Assembly: GCA_963794385.1 (NCBI GenBank)
Contig: CAWCDT010000010.1
Coordinates: forward strand, 248,001 to 312,000
Direction of reading: 5' to 3'
Origin: Gaiellasilicea sp963794385
Lineage (GTDB): Bacteria > Actinomycetota > Thermoleophilia > Gaiellales > Gaiellaceae
Length of the DNA stretch: 64,000 bases
Shown here: one piece after another, positions 1 to 7,955 of the stretch
How the letters are laid out: the number at the start of each line of letters is the position of its first letter
Numbering within the stretch: position 1 is the first letter of the stretch
Translations under genes and position numbers: made by a program
The notes under the pieces: model-generated
Seen by the model: only the letters and a program-made list of their open reading frames with translations
Databases searched by the model: none
Told to the model about the DNA's origin: nothing

Positions 1-492
1 CGGGTCGGGCTGGGCGACCCGCTCGCTGACCGCGAACAGGCCGTGCGGGGTCGGCCAGTACGGCCTGCCGACGACGGCGTGATAGCTCCGCAGCACGCGG
101 CCGCGGTAGAGGAGCCGCACGACCCGGCGGCCGACCGACACCTCGATCCGATAGCCGGTCGCGCTGAGCTTGGCGAAGTCGGCCAGGATCCAGCCGCTGC
201 TGCCGTTCGGCCGCATCGGCAGACGTACCTTGAGCCACAGACGGCCGTGCGCGTCGTCCTTCGTGGCGAGGACGAGCAGCCCGACGGGGCCGCCGTTCCA
301 GCGAGCGCGCGCCCCTACTTGCATCACCACGGCACCGCCACCGGGACGAGCCCGCGCGACGGTCGGATAGACGACCCTGGCGATCCACGTCTCGGCCCGT
401 GTCGGCGCGGCCGGGATCTTCTCTGTGGCACCTGCCGCGGGCGCGGCGGCGAGCGCGAACGCCACTGCGGCGATGACGCTAGCCCGTGACAC
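1..492 (-). CDS. L,D-transpeptidase (YkuD family), N-terminal part, runs off the window
   Basis: Reading leftwards from a GTG at 492 (a second GTG at 495 is possible) gives 164 residues with no stop before the window edge. A signal peptide with a hydrophobic stretch (VIAAVAFALAAAPAAGA) is followed by an SH3-like segment and the start of a YkuD fold, recognisable from RPNGSSGWI, a YRIEVSV strand, VVGRPYWPTPHG and LFAVSE. The catalytic HXX(14-17)SHGC block would lie beyond the edge. The family makes 3-3 cross-links in peptidoglycan or attaches proteins to it. The start overlaps the stop of the upstream surface-protein gene, so the two are probably translationally coupled. Family is inferred from pattern; activity cannot be judged without the Cys. 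Confidence 0.8.
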   Translation of the reverse strand, partial: MSRASVIAAVAFALAAAPAAGATEKIPAAPTRAETWIARVVYPTVARARPGGGAVVMQVGARARWNGGPVGLLVLATKDDAHGRLWLKVRLPMRPNGSSGWILADFAKLSATGYRIEVSVGRRVVRLLYRGRVLRSYHAVVGRPYWPTPHGLFAVSERVAQPDP

Positions 493-2639
493 CACCGCCA
501 GGCTTCTCGACCCGCGCCGGCAGCACCGCAACCACGGCCCGCGCCCGGCAAATCGCACCCGTCCGCTCGGCCGCAAGCGCTGTGCGCGGCGAGCAGGAAG
601 CGCCGCTCGTCACCGTCGCGACGTTGACGAACAGCGTTCGCTTCTGCACCCGCACCGACCCGACGCGGACGGCGAAGCTCGTCGACCGCTTCGCACCCAA
701 GCGAGCGATCCGCCAGCAGGCATCGCCATTATTGAAGCGGGCGCCGGGGGCGCGCCGAAAGACGAGGCCGTCGGCGGGCCGGTCGCAGACGATCACGTTC
801 GTCGCAGGCCCGCGGCCGCGGTTCCTGACGTTGATCACGAAGCGGACGCTCTGCCCCGAGCGAATGACCCGCTTAGCGACGCTCTTGTGCACGACGAGCA
901 CCGGCTTTGGCTTCGGGGTCGGTGTCGAAGCGGGAGCGCGGTTGACGATCGTGCAGACGACGGTCGACCCCGCCTGCGCCGGGGTGGTGACCGCGAACGG
1001 GTCGCCGGTATAGCGCCGCGCGCCGGAGCCGCAGTTGATCGTCGCCGTGTAGCCGCGCGGCAACGCGACCTCCCCGACCGTTACCTGGGTCGAGACCGGA
1101 TACGTGAACGACGTCTGGCCCCGTTGGTGTCGGCGACGACTGACGCGTCGTACGGCGCCTGCCCGTTGGCATCGACGAAGATCGTCGTCGTCGAAGGTGT
1201 TCCCACCCACGTCTTGACCACCTGCACGGTCGATTGTGGTGGTGGGAGTCGGCGGCGTCGGGGTCGGCGGAGTTGGAGTCGGCGGCGTCGGCGTCGGCGT
1301 CGGCGGTGGGGCACAACCGGGAGCGATGGTGATGGTCTGGGCCTGGGTGGCGGTCAGGGTTGGCACCGTCGAGTCGACCACCGTCGCGGTGAACTGGAAG
1401 GTCCCCGCCCCCGCTTCGGTCGGGGTGCCGGTGATCGCCCCGGTCGAGGGTGCGAGCGTCAGGCCCGGTGGCAGGGTCCCCGCCGAGACCGACCAGGTAA
1501 ACGGCGCGGTGCCACCCTCAACACTGAGGGTGTCGGCCGAGTAGGTGATGCATTCGGTGCCGTTGGGCAGCGGCGTGCAGGAGATCTGTACCGCGCCCAC
1601 GATGTTGGTGATCCAGCCGCTGAAGGTGTTGCAGATCAGCGTTGCACTGGAGGTGGGATGATCGACGTCTACCCCGATACCAGGATCATCGGGGGGAGCA
1701 TCGGCGGAGGTGCGGCCGATCTGGTTGAAACTGATCGTTACGTTGGTGCTGTTTGCCGACACGGACACGCCGATGTTGGTGCCAGCGCCCGTGATGATGT
1801 TGTGGTCGATGGTGACCGGGGCCCCAGACTGCACCAGGACGCCGGTGCCATTGCCTCGGCCCAGGCCGGGCCCTTGATTGCCGCTGCCGTGGATCGTGTT
1901 GTTGGCGATCGTGGCCGAAGCGCCCACAATCGACACGGCGTTCTGCGCGCTGAAGCCGTTCAAGGGATGAGGTGGCCCCGCCGTGCTGCCCGAGACGTTC
2001 ATGATCATCGACCCGCGTGCTTCGAACGCCGCTCTTTTGATAGTCCCTGACCACCGTGTTGGTAATCGTGACAGTGCCCGAGTCGTCCGCCCGGATAGCC
2101 CTGCCCGTCTGGCAAGAACCGAACGCGAAGTTCTGGAACTGGAAGATGTGATCGACGGTCACATTGGTCACCGAACCGCCGCCCGCACCGTTGAAGAAGA
2201 TCCCGTACAACACGGCGTTGCCGGGGTCTTAGGCCCGCAAAGCGAGAACCCGGCGGCCGGACCCGTGATCGTCACGTTCTGGATGTTCATCGGTCTGCCC
2301 CGGAGCCGCATTGGTGACGATCCCGCCGTTGAACTGAGGAATTGGTGTGTACCAGTGGGGTCAGCGGGATTCAGGTCCGTGGCCGAGATGGTGTGGCCGC
2401 CGCCATCAACAGTGGTGATGGCGGCCGGAACCGTTAGTGATGTCGTCACTTCCCCGCAGTCCGCGGTCAACGTGAACGTTGCTTCCGTTCGTCAGTGCCC
2501 GCCGCACACGCGTTGTGATGTCTCCTCCGGGAATGGGAGCGGCGTTAGCCACCCCGCCTCCCGTGGTGAAGAAGCCAGGTACGGCAAGTGCGGTCATCGT
2601 CATCGCCACCACGGCGAGACCCACCCGAAATCGCGACAT
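479..2639 (-). pseudogene. Secreted beta-helix / Ig / DUF11 surface protein, broken by five frame changes
   Basis: The ATG at 2639 (preceded by a G-rich GGGGGTAGGG) opens a signal peptide (MSRFRVGLAVVAMTMTALAV). The protein continues through three reading frames: repeated NVTI/NITG-type beta-helix turns (about 2440-1650), a putative Ig domain (GTAPFTWSVSAGTLPPGL), a TPTPTP linker, a prealbumin-like strand domain and a DUF11 domain (SGQSVRFVINVRNRGRGPATNVIVC), ending in GGGVTG at 479. Frame changes fall near 2455 (+1), 2205 (-1), 2012-2014 (+1 in CCC), 1235 (+1) and 1118 (-1). Corrected, it would be about 719 residues. All parts still read as one family after correction, so sequence error is as likely as decay. 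It is the first gene of a pair with the L,D-transpeptidase. Confidence 0.7.
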
Positions 2640-2879
2640 CCCTACCCCCCGTACGGTCCTCCACCGCGCCCAGGCTGGCACGGCTTATCGGGACGCTACC
2701 ACAGCAATGTTCAAAACCATAGAGAATCTCTGGCTGCTTGCGACTGGACGGTTATCAGCGCTAAGGCAGCCACTGATGGCTCGGAGATCCGGTCATTCCC
2801 TGTCGGTGCGGCGATCCTGAACGCCGCCCCTCCGGCCTTCCATGGCACGGTCTAGACGGTTGCTAGCCGGTGCCAAACC

Positions 2880-3113
2880 GTGCTGTGCCAAGGCCCCCTC
2901 ACGAAATGGGGCGGCTACAACAACACGTGGCCCGTCGGCGGCTACACGACGCAGCTCGACATCTATCTTGACACTGCATACGCCACGGCGAATCCCGACA
3001 GCTACGGCGGAAACATGGCCTGCCTCCTGCCGCCGGCTAATGCCACGGTAGTTACTGTAGAGGGCTTCGCACCCGACGCCGGCGAGAGCTGCTTCCAGCT
3101 CGCCGGGATGTGA
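2880..3113 (+). pseudogene. Fragment of a secreted protein with a GGY-T-P-GGYTTQLDIYLD motif
   Basis: A 77-codon reading from GTG 2880 contains GPLTKWGGYNNTWPVGGY followed by TTQLDIYLDTAYA. This matches the opening of a much longer domain in actinobacterial secreted proteins (T-x-W/F-GGYS-x-T-F-P-x-GGYTT-x-x-DIYLD). The usual continuation (FDWSSAIN, RDFIFN and so on) is missing and the reading ends after 40 unrelated-looking residues. No signal peptide or good ribosome site precedes it. Most likely a remnant. It lies in the only gene-poor stretch of the window (2640-3220), where I see nothing else that codes. Confidence 0.35.
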
Positions 3114-3175
3114 CGAATGCTCGAGCGAGGAGGACTTGAGCAACCTCCCGACGAGCTTCGCTGAAGCCGATCCGA

Positions 3176-3208
3176 GGAGCGGATCATCCGCTCCCGGAGG
3201 AAACCGGG
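3176..3208 (+). promoter_or_regulatory. Two hairpins in the leader of the collagen-like gene
   Basis: A perfect inverted repeat, GGAGCGGAT-C-ATCCGCTCC (3176-3194), partly overlaps a second short stem, CCCGG-aggaaa-CCGGG (3193-3208). The ribosome site AAGGAG and the ATG at 3221 follow. The first could be an operator or a leader hairpin. The two share a few bases and could be alternative structures. No known riboswitch class is recognised. Confidence 0.4.
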
Positions 3209-3220
3209 AAGGAGCACGTT

Positions 3221-4087
3221 ATGGTGAGGTCACCATCGACGAAGCTGCTGGCTGCCGCTGTCGTGGTCTCGTTCGCGTCGGTTACCGCGATCGCTGGAGC
3301 CGGCAACACCACCCATAGGCCGGGCGTCCACAATGGCGTCGTCACGGCCTGTTTTGAGCCGCCGACGAAGGGCAATAGGGCCACGTCCGGCGATCTGAAC
3401 GTGTTGGTCTGCTTGAAAGGCGCGAGGAAGATCTCCTGGAACATCCGAGGGCCGCGGGGCCTGAGGGGCCTACGAGGCGCGGCAGGTGCGCGGGGCGCCC
3501 AAGGCCCGGCAGGCCCCGCCGGAGCCGCGGGAGCCAGAGGAGCCACCGGAGCCACCGGAGCCGCCGGACTCAGAGGCGCCACCGGAGCCACCGGAGCCAC
3601 CGGAGCCACCGGACCCGCCGGACCGCCAGGCGTTGTGAACTCCACCTTCGACTCCGGCACAGCTGGCACAACGGCAGCCGTGCAGGCCGACTTCGGAGAT
3701 TTCACGGGCGGCTCACTGATCAGGGACTTGACCCTCCCGGCGGGGAGCTACGAAATCGAGGCGACGTCGTCTGTCCGCGGGGCCCCAGACGGCCCTACTG
3801 ATGGCACGATCAACACGCGCGTCCGTTGCAACCTGGTCAACGCCACGGCAGCCCCGGTCGCAAACCTGGACACGTTCTACCAGGACTTCTTCCGGCAGGA
3901 CCAGGACTCGCCGGGGTTCCGCGAGGCCCTGGAAGTCGGCGTGCTCGTGACGTTCGCCGCGCCGACGAAGGTCGAATTGCGCTGCTACTCGGTCCGCCCC
4001 GGCCCGACCCCCGGGACGGAACCGGGGCAAGTTCCCTCGTCCAAGCTCGTCGCCACCCAAGTCGCGACCATTACCGCAGGCGACTGA
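3221..4087 (+). CDS. Secreted collagen-like protein
   Basis: This 288-residue protein starts at ATG 3221 behind AAGGAG. A signal peptide (about residues 1-27) is followed by a 45-residue head with Cys44 and Cys64. Residues 77-137 form about twenty uninterrupted Gly-X-Y triplets (GPRGLRGLRGAAG, later GATGATGAAGLRGATGATG, ending GPAGPPG). The C-terminal 150-residue domain is predicted to be beta-rich, with two further Cys. The architecture is that of bacterial collagen-like surface proteins, in which the triplets trimerise and the C-terminal domain is a TNF/C1q-like or adhesive head; the head here is not recognisable. No sortase motif or membrane anchor is visible, so it is probably released or held by another partner. 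Confidence 0.8.
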   Translation: MVRSPSTKLLAAAVVVSFASVTAIAGAGNTTHRPGVHNGVVTACFEPPTKGNRATSGDLNVLVCLKGARKISWNIRGPRGLRGLRGAAGARGAQGPAGPAGAAGARGATGATGAAGLRGATGATGATGATGPAGPPGVVNSTFDSGTAGTTAAVQADFGDFTGGSLIRDLTLPAGSYEIEATSSVRGAPDGPTDGTINTRVRCNLVNATAAPVANLDTFYQDFFRQDQDSPGFREALEVGVLVTFAAPTKVELRCYSVRPGPTPGTEPGQVPSSKLVATQVATITAGD

Positions 4088-4128
4088 CGACCGGCTCGGC
4101 GGCTAGCCGCCACCGAATCTGCCGCATC

Positions 4129-4157
4129 GCGAAGGGCGCCGCTTCGGCGCCCTTCGC
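4129..4157 (+). terminator. Strong hairpin after the collagen-like gene
   Basis: GCGAAGGGCGCC, the loop GCTTC, then GGCGCCCTTCGC: a perfect 12-bp stem with a 5-base loop. There is no T run, as is usual in high-GC actinobacteria. It lies between convergent genes, so it may stop transcription from both sides. Confidence 0.6.
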
Positions 4158-4162
4158 CCGGT

Positions 4163-4195
4163 TGGGCCTCGGCTGAACGCAAACGCCGAGGCCCA
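4163..4195. terminator. Second hairpin between convergent genes
   Basis: TGGGCCTCGGC pairs with GCCGAGGCCCA across an 11-base loop. It lies five bases after the first hairpin and 22 bases before the stop of the leftward gene, so it is a likely terminator for that gene. Confidence 0.5.
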
Positions 4196-4217
4196 GCCTT
4201 GCTGGACGTCGGACGGC

Positions 4218-4424
4218 TCAGGCGGACGCGGCGAGGGCGGCCTGGCCCCGTTCGGTCAGGGCGACGCCGTCGGCGCCGGCCGTGACCAGGCCGGCGGTGA
4301 CCGCGTCGTCCCACACCGCGTGGCGCGGGCAGTGGCTGCGCCACGCCTCGACGACGTCGTCGTAGCTGCGCGGGCGCGTCGTGACCCACGTCAGGAGCTC
4401 GAGGGTCGAGGCCGTGATCTCCAT
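4218..4424 (-). CDS. Small winged-helix-like protein of unknown role
   Basis: This 68-residue protein starts at ATG 4424 (a GTG at 4430 is also in frame). It begins MEITASTLELLTWVTTRP and contains a conserved-looking RPRSYDDVVEAWRSHCPRH block and a C-terminal VALTERGQAAL turn, as seen in the wing and last helix of PadR/MarR-like folds. It is therefore probably a compact winged helix without an effector domain. It is divergent from the AlkZ-like gene, with only 22 bases between the two starts, so they share a promoter region. Function unknown. Confidence 0.6.
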   Translation of the reverse strand: MEITASTLELLTWVTTRPRSYDDVVEAWRSHCPRHAVWDDAVTAGLVTAGADGVALTERGQAALAASA

Positions 4425-4434
4425 GCCCACAGCT

Positions 4435-4440
4435 TACGCT
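4435..4440 (+). promoter_or_regulatory. -10 hexamer TACGCT for a leaderless transcript
   Basis: TACGCT lies six bases before the GTG at 4447, with no Shine-Dalgarno in between. The spacing places transcription start at or next to the start codon. Confidence 0.5.
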
Positions 4441-4446
4441 GGGCAC

Positions 4447-5526
4447 GTGTGCCCACTGACCTGGGACGAGATTCGGGCGCGGCGGCTCGCCCGCACCCAC
4501 CTGCTCGAGCGCGCTCCGGCCGAACGGCTCGTCGAGGTCGTCCGCGACGTCTGCGGGATCCACGCGCAGGTGATGGGCTCGGCGGAGCTCCAGCTCGCGG
4601 CCCGCGTCGAAGGGATCACGCAGGCGGACGTCCGCGAGGCGCTCTGGGAGCGCCGTTCGCTCGCGAAGACGTGGACGCTGCGCGGCACGCTGCACATCCA
4701 CCCGGCGGACGAGCTGGGGCTCTGGACGGCGGCGCGGCGGGCGGTCGTCGGACCTGCCGACTATGAGGCCGACTCGCTCGAGAACGTCGAGGCCGTCGTA
4801 CAGGCGATCGCCGCTGCGCTCCGCGGACGCCGACTGCTTCGCGAGGAGCTGGCGGATGCGGTCGCCGAGCGGATCGGTTCCGGCCCGCGGGAGCAGCTTG
4901 CGTCCGGCTGGGGTTTCTATCTCGGCGATGCCGCGATCGCCGACGTGCTCTGCTTCGGCCCGCCTGAGGGCCAGAAGGTCACCTTCGTGCACCCGGACGA
5001 CTGGCTCGTGCGCCAGCAGGCCTGGGAGCCGCGGGAGGCACTCCGTACGGTCGCGCTGCGGTATCTCGACACGTACGGCCCGGCCACGCATCGCCAGTTC
5101 AGGGAATGGTTCACCGCACGCGGCTTCACCGCGGACGATGCGGGCGCGCTCTTCGACGAGCTCGAGCTCCCGGTGGTCGAGCCGATCTCGGACACACCTG
5201 CCTCGGTGCGGCTGCTCCCCGAATACGACGTCTACGTGATGGGCTTCCGCGAGCGCGAGCAGCTCGTGCCGCCTGCCGTGCGCGAGCAGGTCGCGGCGCA
5301 CGGCAAGGGTCGCTACGAGGGGCCGGCGGGCGTCAAGTTCCTGCTCGTCGACGGCGTCGCCGCCGGCCTCTGGAGCCGGAAGAAGGGCGCGAAGCGCATT
5401 GACCTCAATGTGGAGCCCGCACGGCGGCTGACGAAAGCGGAGGAGGCGGGCGTCGAGGCCGAAGCCGAGCGCATCGGCGCCTTCTACGGCCTGGAGCCGA
5501 AGCTGACCGTCAGCAGAGCCGCCTGA
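4447..5526 (+). CDS. Winged-helix AlkZ-like (HTH_42) protein
   Basis: The GTG at 4447 was chosen because it follows a -10 at leaderless spacing and the family pattern begins here (MCPLTWDEIRARRLARTHLLE). The 359 residues show the HTH_42 signature: LAARVEG, a WTLRGTLHIH block near residue 80, WG..LGDA and a C-terminal winged region (LLPEYDVYVMGFRER). Characterised members (AlkZ, YcaQ) are DNA glycosylases that unhook crosslinks or remove alkylated bases, using a QxQ or QxD motif in the first repeat. Here that position reads GIHAQ, so the first Gln is His and glycosylase activity is uncertain. It overlaps the convergent carbonic anhydrase gene by 17 bases. Confidence 0.75.
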   Translation: MCPLTWDEIRARRLARTHLLERAPAERLVEVVRDVCGIHAQVMGSAELQLAARVEGITQADVREALWERRSLAKTWTLRGTLHIHPADELGLWTAARRAVVGPADYEADSLENVEAVVQAIAAALRGRRLLREELADAVAERIGSGPREQLASGWGFYLGDAAIADVLCFGPPEGQKVTFVHPDDWLVRQQAWEPREALRTVALRYLDTYGPATHRQFREWFTARGFTADDAGALFDELELPVVEPISDTPASVRLLPEYDVYVMGFREREQLVPPAVREQVAAHGKGRYEGPAGVKFLLVDGVAAGLWSRKKGAKRIDLNVEPARRLTKAEEAGVEAEAERIGAFYGLEPKLTVSRAA

Positions 5527-6028
5527 GGCGGCCGCTGTCCACGTCGTAGAGGAAGCCGCCGACGCGGAGCCCGGCGAGGTACGGCCACGACCTGATCCGC
5601 TGAACGTCGTCGACGATGGTCGCCTCCTGGTCGTCCGTGACGAGGAAGGCGAGGCTGCGGGTGTCCGGCCCGCCGGCGTTGCTCACCGCCGCGTGCACTT
5701 CGTCCTCGTCGCCGACCGCCATGCGGCACCTCGTGTGCGCGATCACCATCGCCCGGTCGACTCCGAGCAGATAGGAGGCGAGCACGAGAGTTCGGAGCAC
5801 GTCGTCGGTGACGCGCGCACCGGCGTTGCGGAGGATCTTCGCGTCGCCGGGGCGGAGACCGAGCAGAGCGAGCGGCTCGATGCGCGAGTCCATGCACGTG
5901 AGCACCGCGAGACCTCGGGCCGCGTGCGGCTCCAGGCCGGCGAGCCGGAAGCCCTCGGCGTAGGACTCGTTCGCGGCGAGTACGTCTGCGAACGTTGCCT
6001 CGCCGGCCACGGCAGCATCGTAGGCCAC
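5510..6028 (-). CDS. Beta-class carbonic anhydrase
   Basis: A 172-residue protein from GTG 6028. The zinc and activation residues are all visible: Cys45-x-Asp47-x-Arg49 (LTCMDSRIEP), then NAGARVTDDVLRTL, then His98-x-x-Cys101 (IAHTRCRM). The length and the AHTRC spacing resemble the Rv1284-like small beta class. It interconverts CO2 and bicarbonate in the cytoplasm. It starts three bases after the IclR stop and is probably cotranscribed with it, although nothing links the two functionally. Confidence 0.85.
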   Translation of the reverse strand: MAYDAAVAGEATFADVLAANESYAEGFRLAGLEPHAARGLAVLTCMDSRIEPLALLGLRPGDAKILRNAGARVTDDVLRTLVLASYLLGVDRAMVIAHTRCRMAVGDEDEVHAAVSNAGGPDTRSLAFLVTDDQEATIVDDVQRIRSWPYLAGLRVGGFLYDVDSGRLRRLC

Positions 6029-6031
6029 GCG

Positions 6032-6853
6032 CTACGCGGCCGAAGGCACGGCGCCGAGCTTCGCCGAGATCTCGCGCGCGTAGCGACGCACCACGTCGCC
6101 GAGCCCGTCGATCCCGTCGGCGGCAAGCGTCAACTTGAGCCCGCTGAGGCTGATCGCCGCAACACACGCCTGCCGGTGGTCGACGACCGCCGCCCCGACA
6201 CAAAAGACGCCTTCACTGTCCTCCTCGTCGTCGACCGCGAACTCACGCTTCCGCACGCGCTCGAGCTCGACCAGGAGCTGCTCGACGTCCGTGATCGTCG
6301 TCGCCGTCCGGGCCGGCAATCCCGTGCGGGCGACGAGCTCGCGCACGCCTGCCTCGGGCAGGTGCGAGAGGAGGGCCTTGCCGATCGCGCTGCAATGCGG
6401 CAGCTCGAGTCGGGCGAGGTTGCTCTGGAAGCGGATGATCCCCGGGCCGTCGACCCTGCCGATGATCACGGCGAACGACTCGTCGAGGACGCCGACGCGC
6501 GACGTCCAGCCCGTCTCTTCCGTCATCGCCCGCAGCGACGGCAGGGCAGTGTCGAGCAGGTCGATCTGCTCGAGCACCTGGTCGCCGAGCCGGGCGAGCG
6601 TCAGGCCGAGCCGGTAGCGCCGGCCCCGACCCTCGCCGAGCTCGGCCACGAAGCCGCGCCCGGCCAGCGTCCTGAGCACGGCGAGCGCGGTGCTCTTGGA
6701 GGTGTCGAGCCTGCGCGCGATCTCGGACAGCCGTAACCCCTCCGCGTCGGCCTCGCCGAGCACGTCGAGCACGTCCAGCGCGCGCTCCACGCTGCGCACC
6801 CGGTACCGCCCGTCCCCGCCTCCGGCGACGCTTGACTTTTCGGTCGCGCTCAC
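6032..6853 (-). CDS. IclR-family transcriptional regulator
   Basis: This 273-residue protein starts at GTG 6853. The N-terminal winged helix is clear (ERALDVLDVL, LSEIARRLDTSKSTALAVLRTLAGRGFVA). It is followed by the IclR effector domain with GKALLSHLP near residue 160 and the closing FCVGAAVVDHRQACVAAISLSG block. IclR proteins usually control divergent catabolic genes and bind small acids. This one is divergent from the U32-like gene and the peptide ABC operon, so it is the best candidate for their control. Confidence 0.85.
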   Translation of the reverse strand: MSATEKSSVAGGGDGRYRVRSVERALDVLDVLGEADAEGLRLSEIARRLDTSKSTALAVLRTLAGRGFVAELGEGRGRRYRLGLTLARLGDQVLEQIDLLDTALPSLRAMTEETGWTSRVGVLDESFAVIIGRVDGPGIIRFQSNLARLELPHCSAIGKALLSHLPEAGVRELVARTGLPARTATTITDVEQLLVELERVRKREFAVDDEEDSEGVFCVGAAVVDHRQACVAAISLSGLKLTLAADGIDGLGDVVRRYAREISAKLGAVPSAA

Positions 6854-6873
6854 TTAGAACTGCCCCCGAATGT

Positions 6874-6886
6874 TGCGTACAGCGCA
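6874..6886. promoter_or_regulatory. Candidate IclR operator
   Basis: TGCG-TACAG-CGCA is a short inverted repeat in the 90-base gap between the IclR gene and the rightward U32-like gene. Size and position fit an IclR site; there is no direct proof. Confidence 0.35.
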
Positions 6887-6945
6887 TCGACGGTCGGCAC
6901 AGCCGAACAATAAGCGGATCGTCAGCCGGTTGGCAAGCGGCGCTC

Positions 6946-7917
6946 GTGCGAGCTGAGAGCGCGTTCGGGAGGCTCGGGCTGAGGGCGAGCGTACCGGCGC
7001 CCGCCGCCAGTGCCAAACGGTTCCCCGACGGGGCGCATTTCCGGGTCGAGATTCCGAGTGTCGAGAACCTCCGCGTGCTCGAGGCGGTCCTTGACGCGGC
7101 CCGTGAGCACGGGATCACCGTCAACCGGGTCTCGCAGGGAAGCGGAGCGATGCTCCTGTCCGAGTCGGAGCTCCGCGAGATGTCGTTCCTCGGCGCTGAG
7201 GCCGGCGTCGAGGTCTCGCTCTTCGTCGGCCCTCGCGAGGGCTACGGCGTCGGCGCCCATCCACGTTCCTCCGACGGGGCTGCCCACGCCGCCCAGCTGC
7301 GCGGCGTGCACGGTCTCTCGTACGCGATCGAGGACGTCGCCCGCGCGGTCGAGGCGGGGATCCGCAGCTTTCTCGTTGCCGACACCGGTCTGCTCCTGCT
7401 CCTGTGCGACATGCAGGCCGAAGGAGAGCTGCCTGCCGAGTGCGGCTGGAAGATCTCGGTGGCGATGGCGCCGTCGAACCCTGCCGCGCTCATCGTGCTC
7501 GACCGGCTCGGGGCGACAACGATCAACATCCCCTCCGACGTCACGACCGCCGAGCTCGCCGAGATGCGCGCCGCGACGCCGTTGCCGATCGATCTCTACG
7601 TCGAGTCGCCGGACAGCCTCGGCGGCGTCGTTCGCGGTAACGAGCTCGCGGAGCTCGTCGCCGTCGGCGCGCCGCTGTACGCGAAGTTCGGCCTGCGCAA
7701 CTCCCGGCCGCTCTACCCCGCCGGCGACCACCTCGTCGAGGAGGCTGTCGCCATCGCCCGCACGAAGGTCGCTCGCGCCGCGGTCGCGCTCGAGTGGGCT
7801 CGCCGGCTCGACGGCGCGCTCGTTCAGTCCGGCCCCGGTGCCGCGGGCCTCCGGGTGCCCCAACCAGTTCCTGTGTCAGGACAACCGACGGTGACGGTCG
7901 AGGCAAGCTCGACGTGA
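6946..7917 (+). CDS. Peptidase U32-like TIM-barrel protein
   Basis: The GTG at 6946 is the most likely start (323 residues); no ribosome site is visible. The body matches actinobacterial proteins annotated as U32 peptidases: DGAHFRVEIPSVENLRVLEAV, VSQGSGAMLLSESELREM, VSLFVGPREGYGVG, YAIEDVARAVEAGIRSFLVAD, LGATTINIPSDVT, LPIDLYVESPDSLGG and YAKFGLRN. The U32 catalytic site is poorly defined and many members act in RNA or cofactor chemistry, so proteolysis is not assured. It stands directly before the oligopeptide ABC importer and is divergent from IclR. Confidence 0.65.
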   Translation: MRAESAFGRLGLRASVPAPAASAKRFPDGAHFRVEIPSVENLRVLEAVLDAAREHGITVNRVSQGSGAMLLSESELREMSFLGAEAGVEVSLFVGPREGYGVGAHPRSSDGAAHAAQLRGVHGLSYAIEDVARAVEAGIRSFLVADTGLLLLLCDMQAEGELPAECGWKISVAMAPSNPAALIVLDRLGATTINIPSDVTTAELAEMRAATPLPIDLYVESPDSLGGVVRGNELAELVAVGAPLYAKFGLRNSRPLYPAGDHLVEEAVAIARTKVARAAVALEWARRLDGALVQSGPGAAGLRVPQPVPVSGQPTVTVEASST

Positions 7918-7955
7918 TCGCCGCCCCAACCCCAGCCCCAACGAGGAGGGCCTTC

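Noticed and set aside
2706..2760. Inverted repeat AGAGAATCTCT in the gap before the fragment gene
   Set aside because: Too short (5-bp arms) and isolated to call a regulatory site.
3540..3620. Array-like repeat GGAGCCACC, possible CRISPR or microsatellite
   Set aside because: The units are 9 bases, have no spacers and encode Gly-Ala-Thr triplets of the collagen-like protein.
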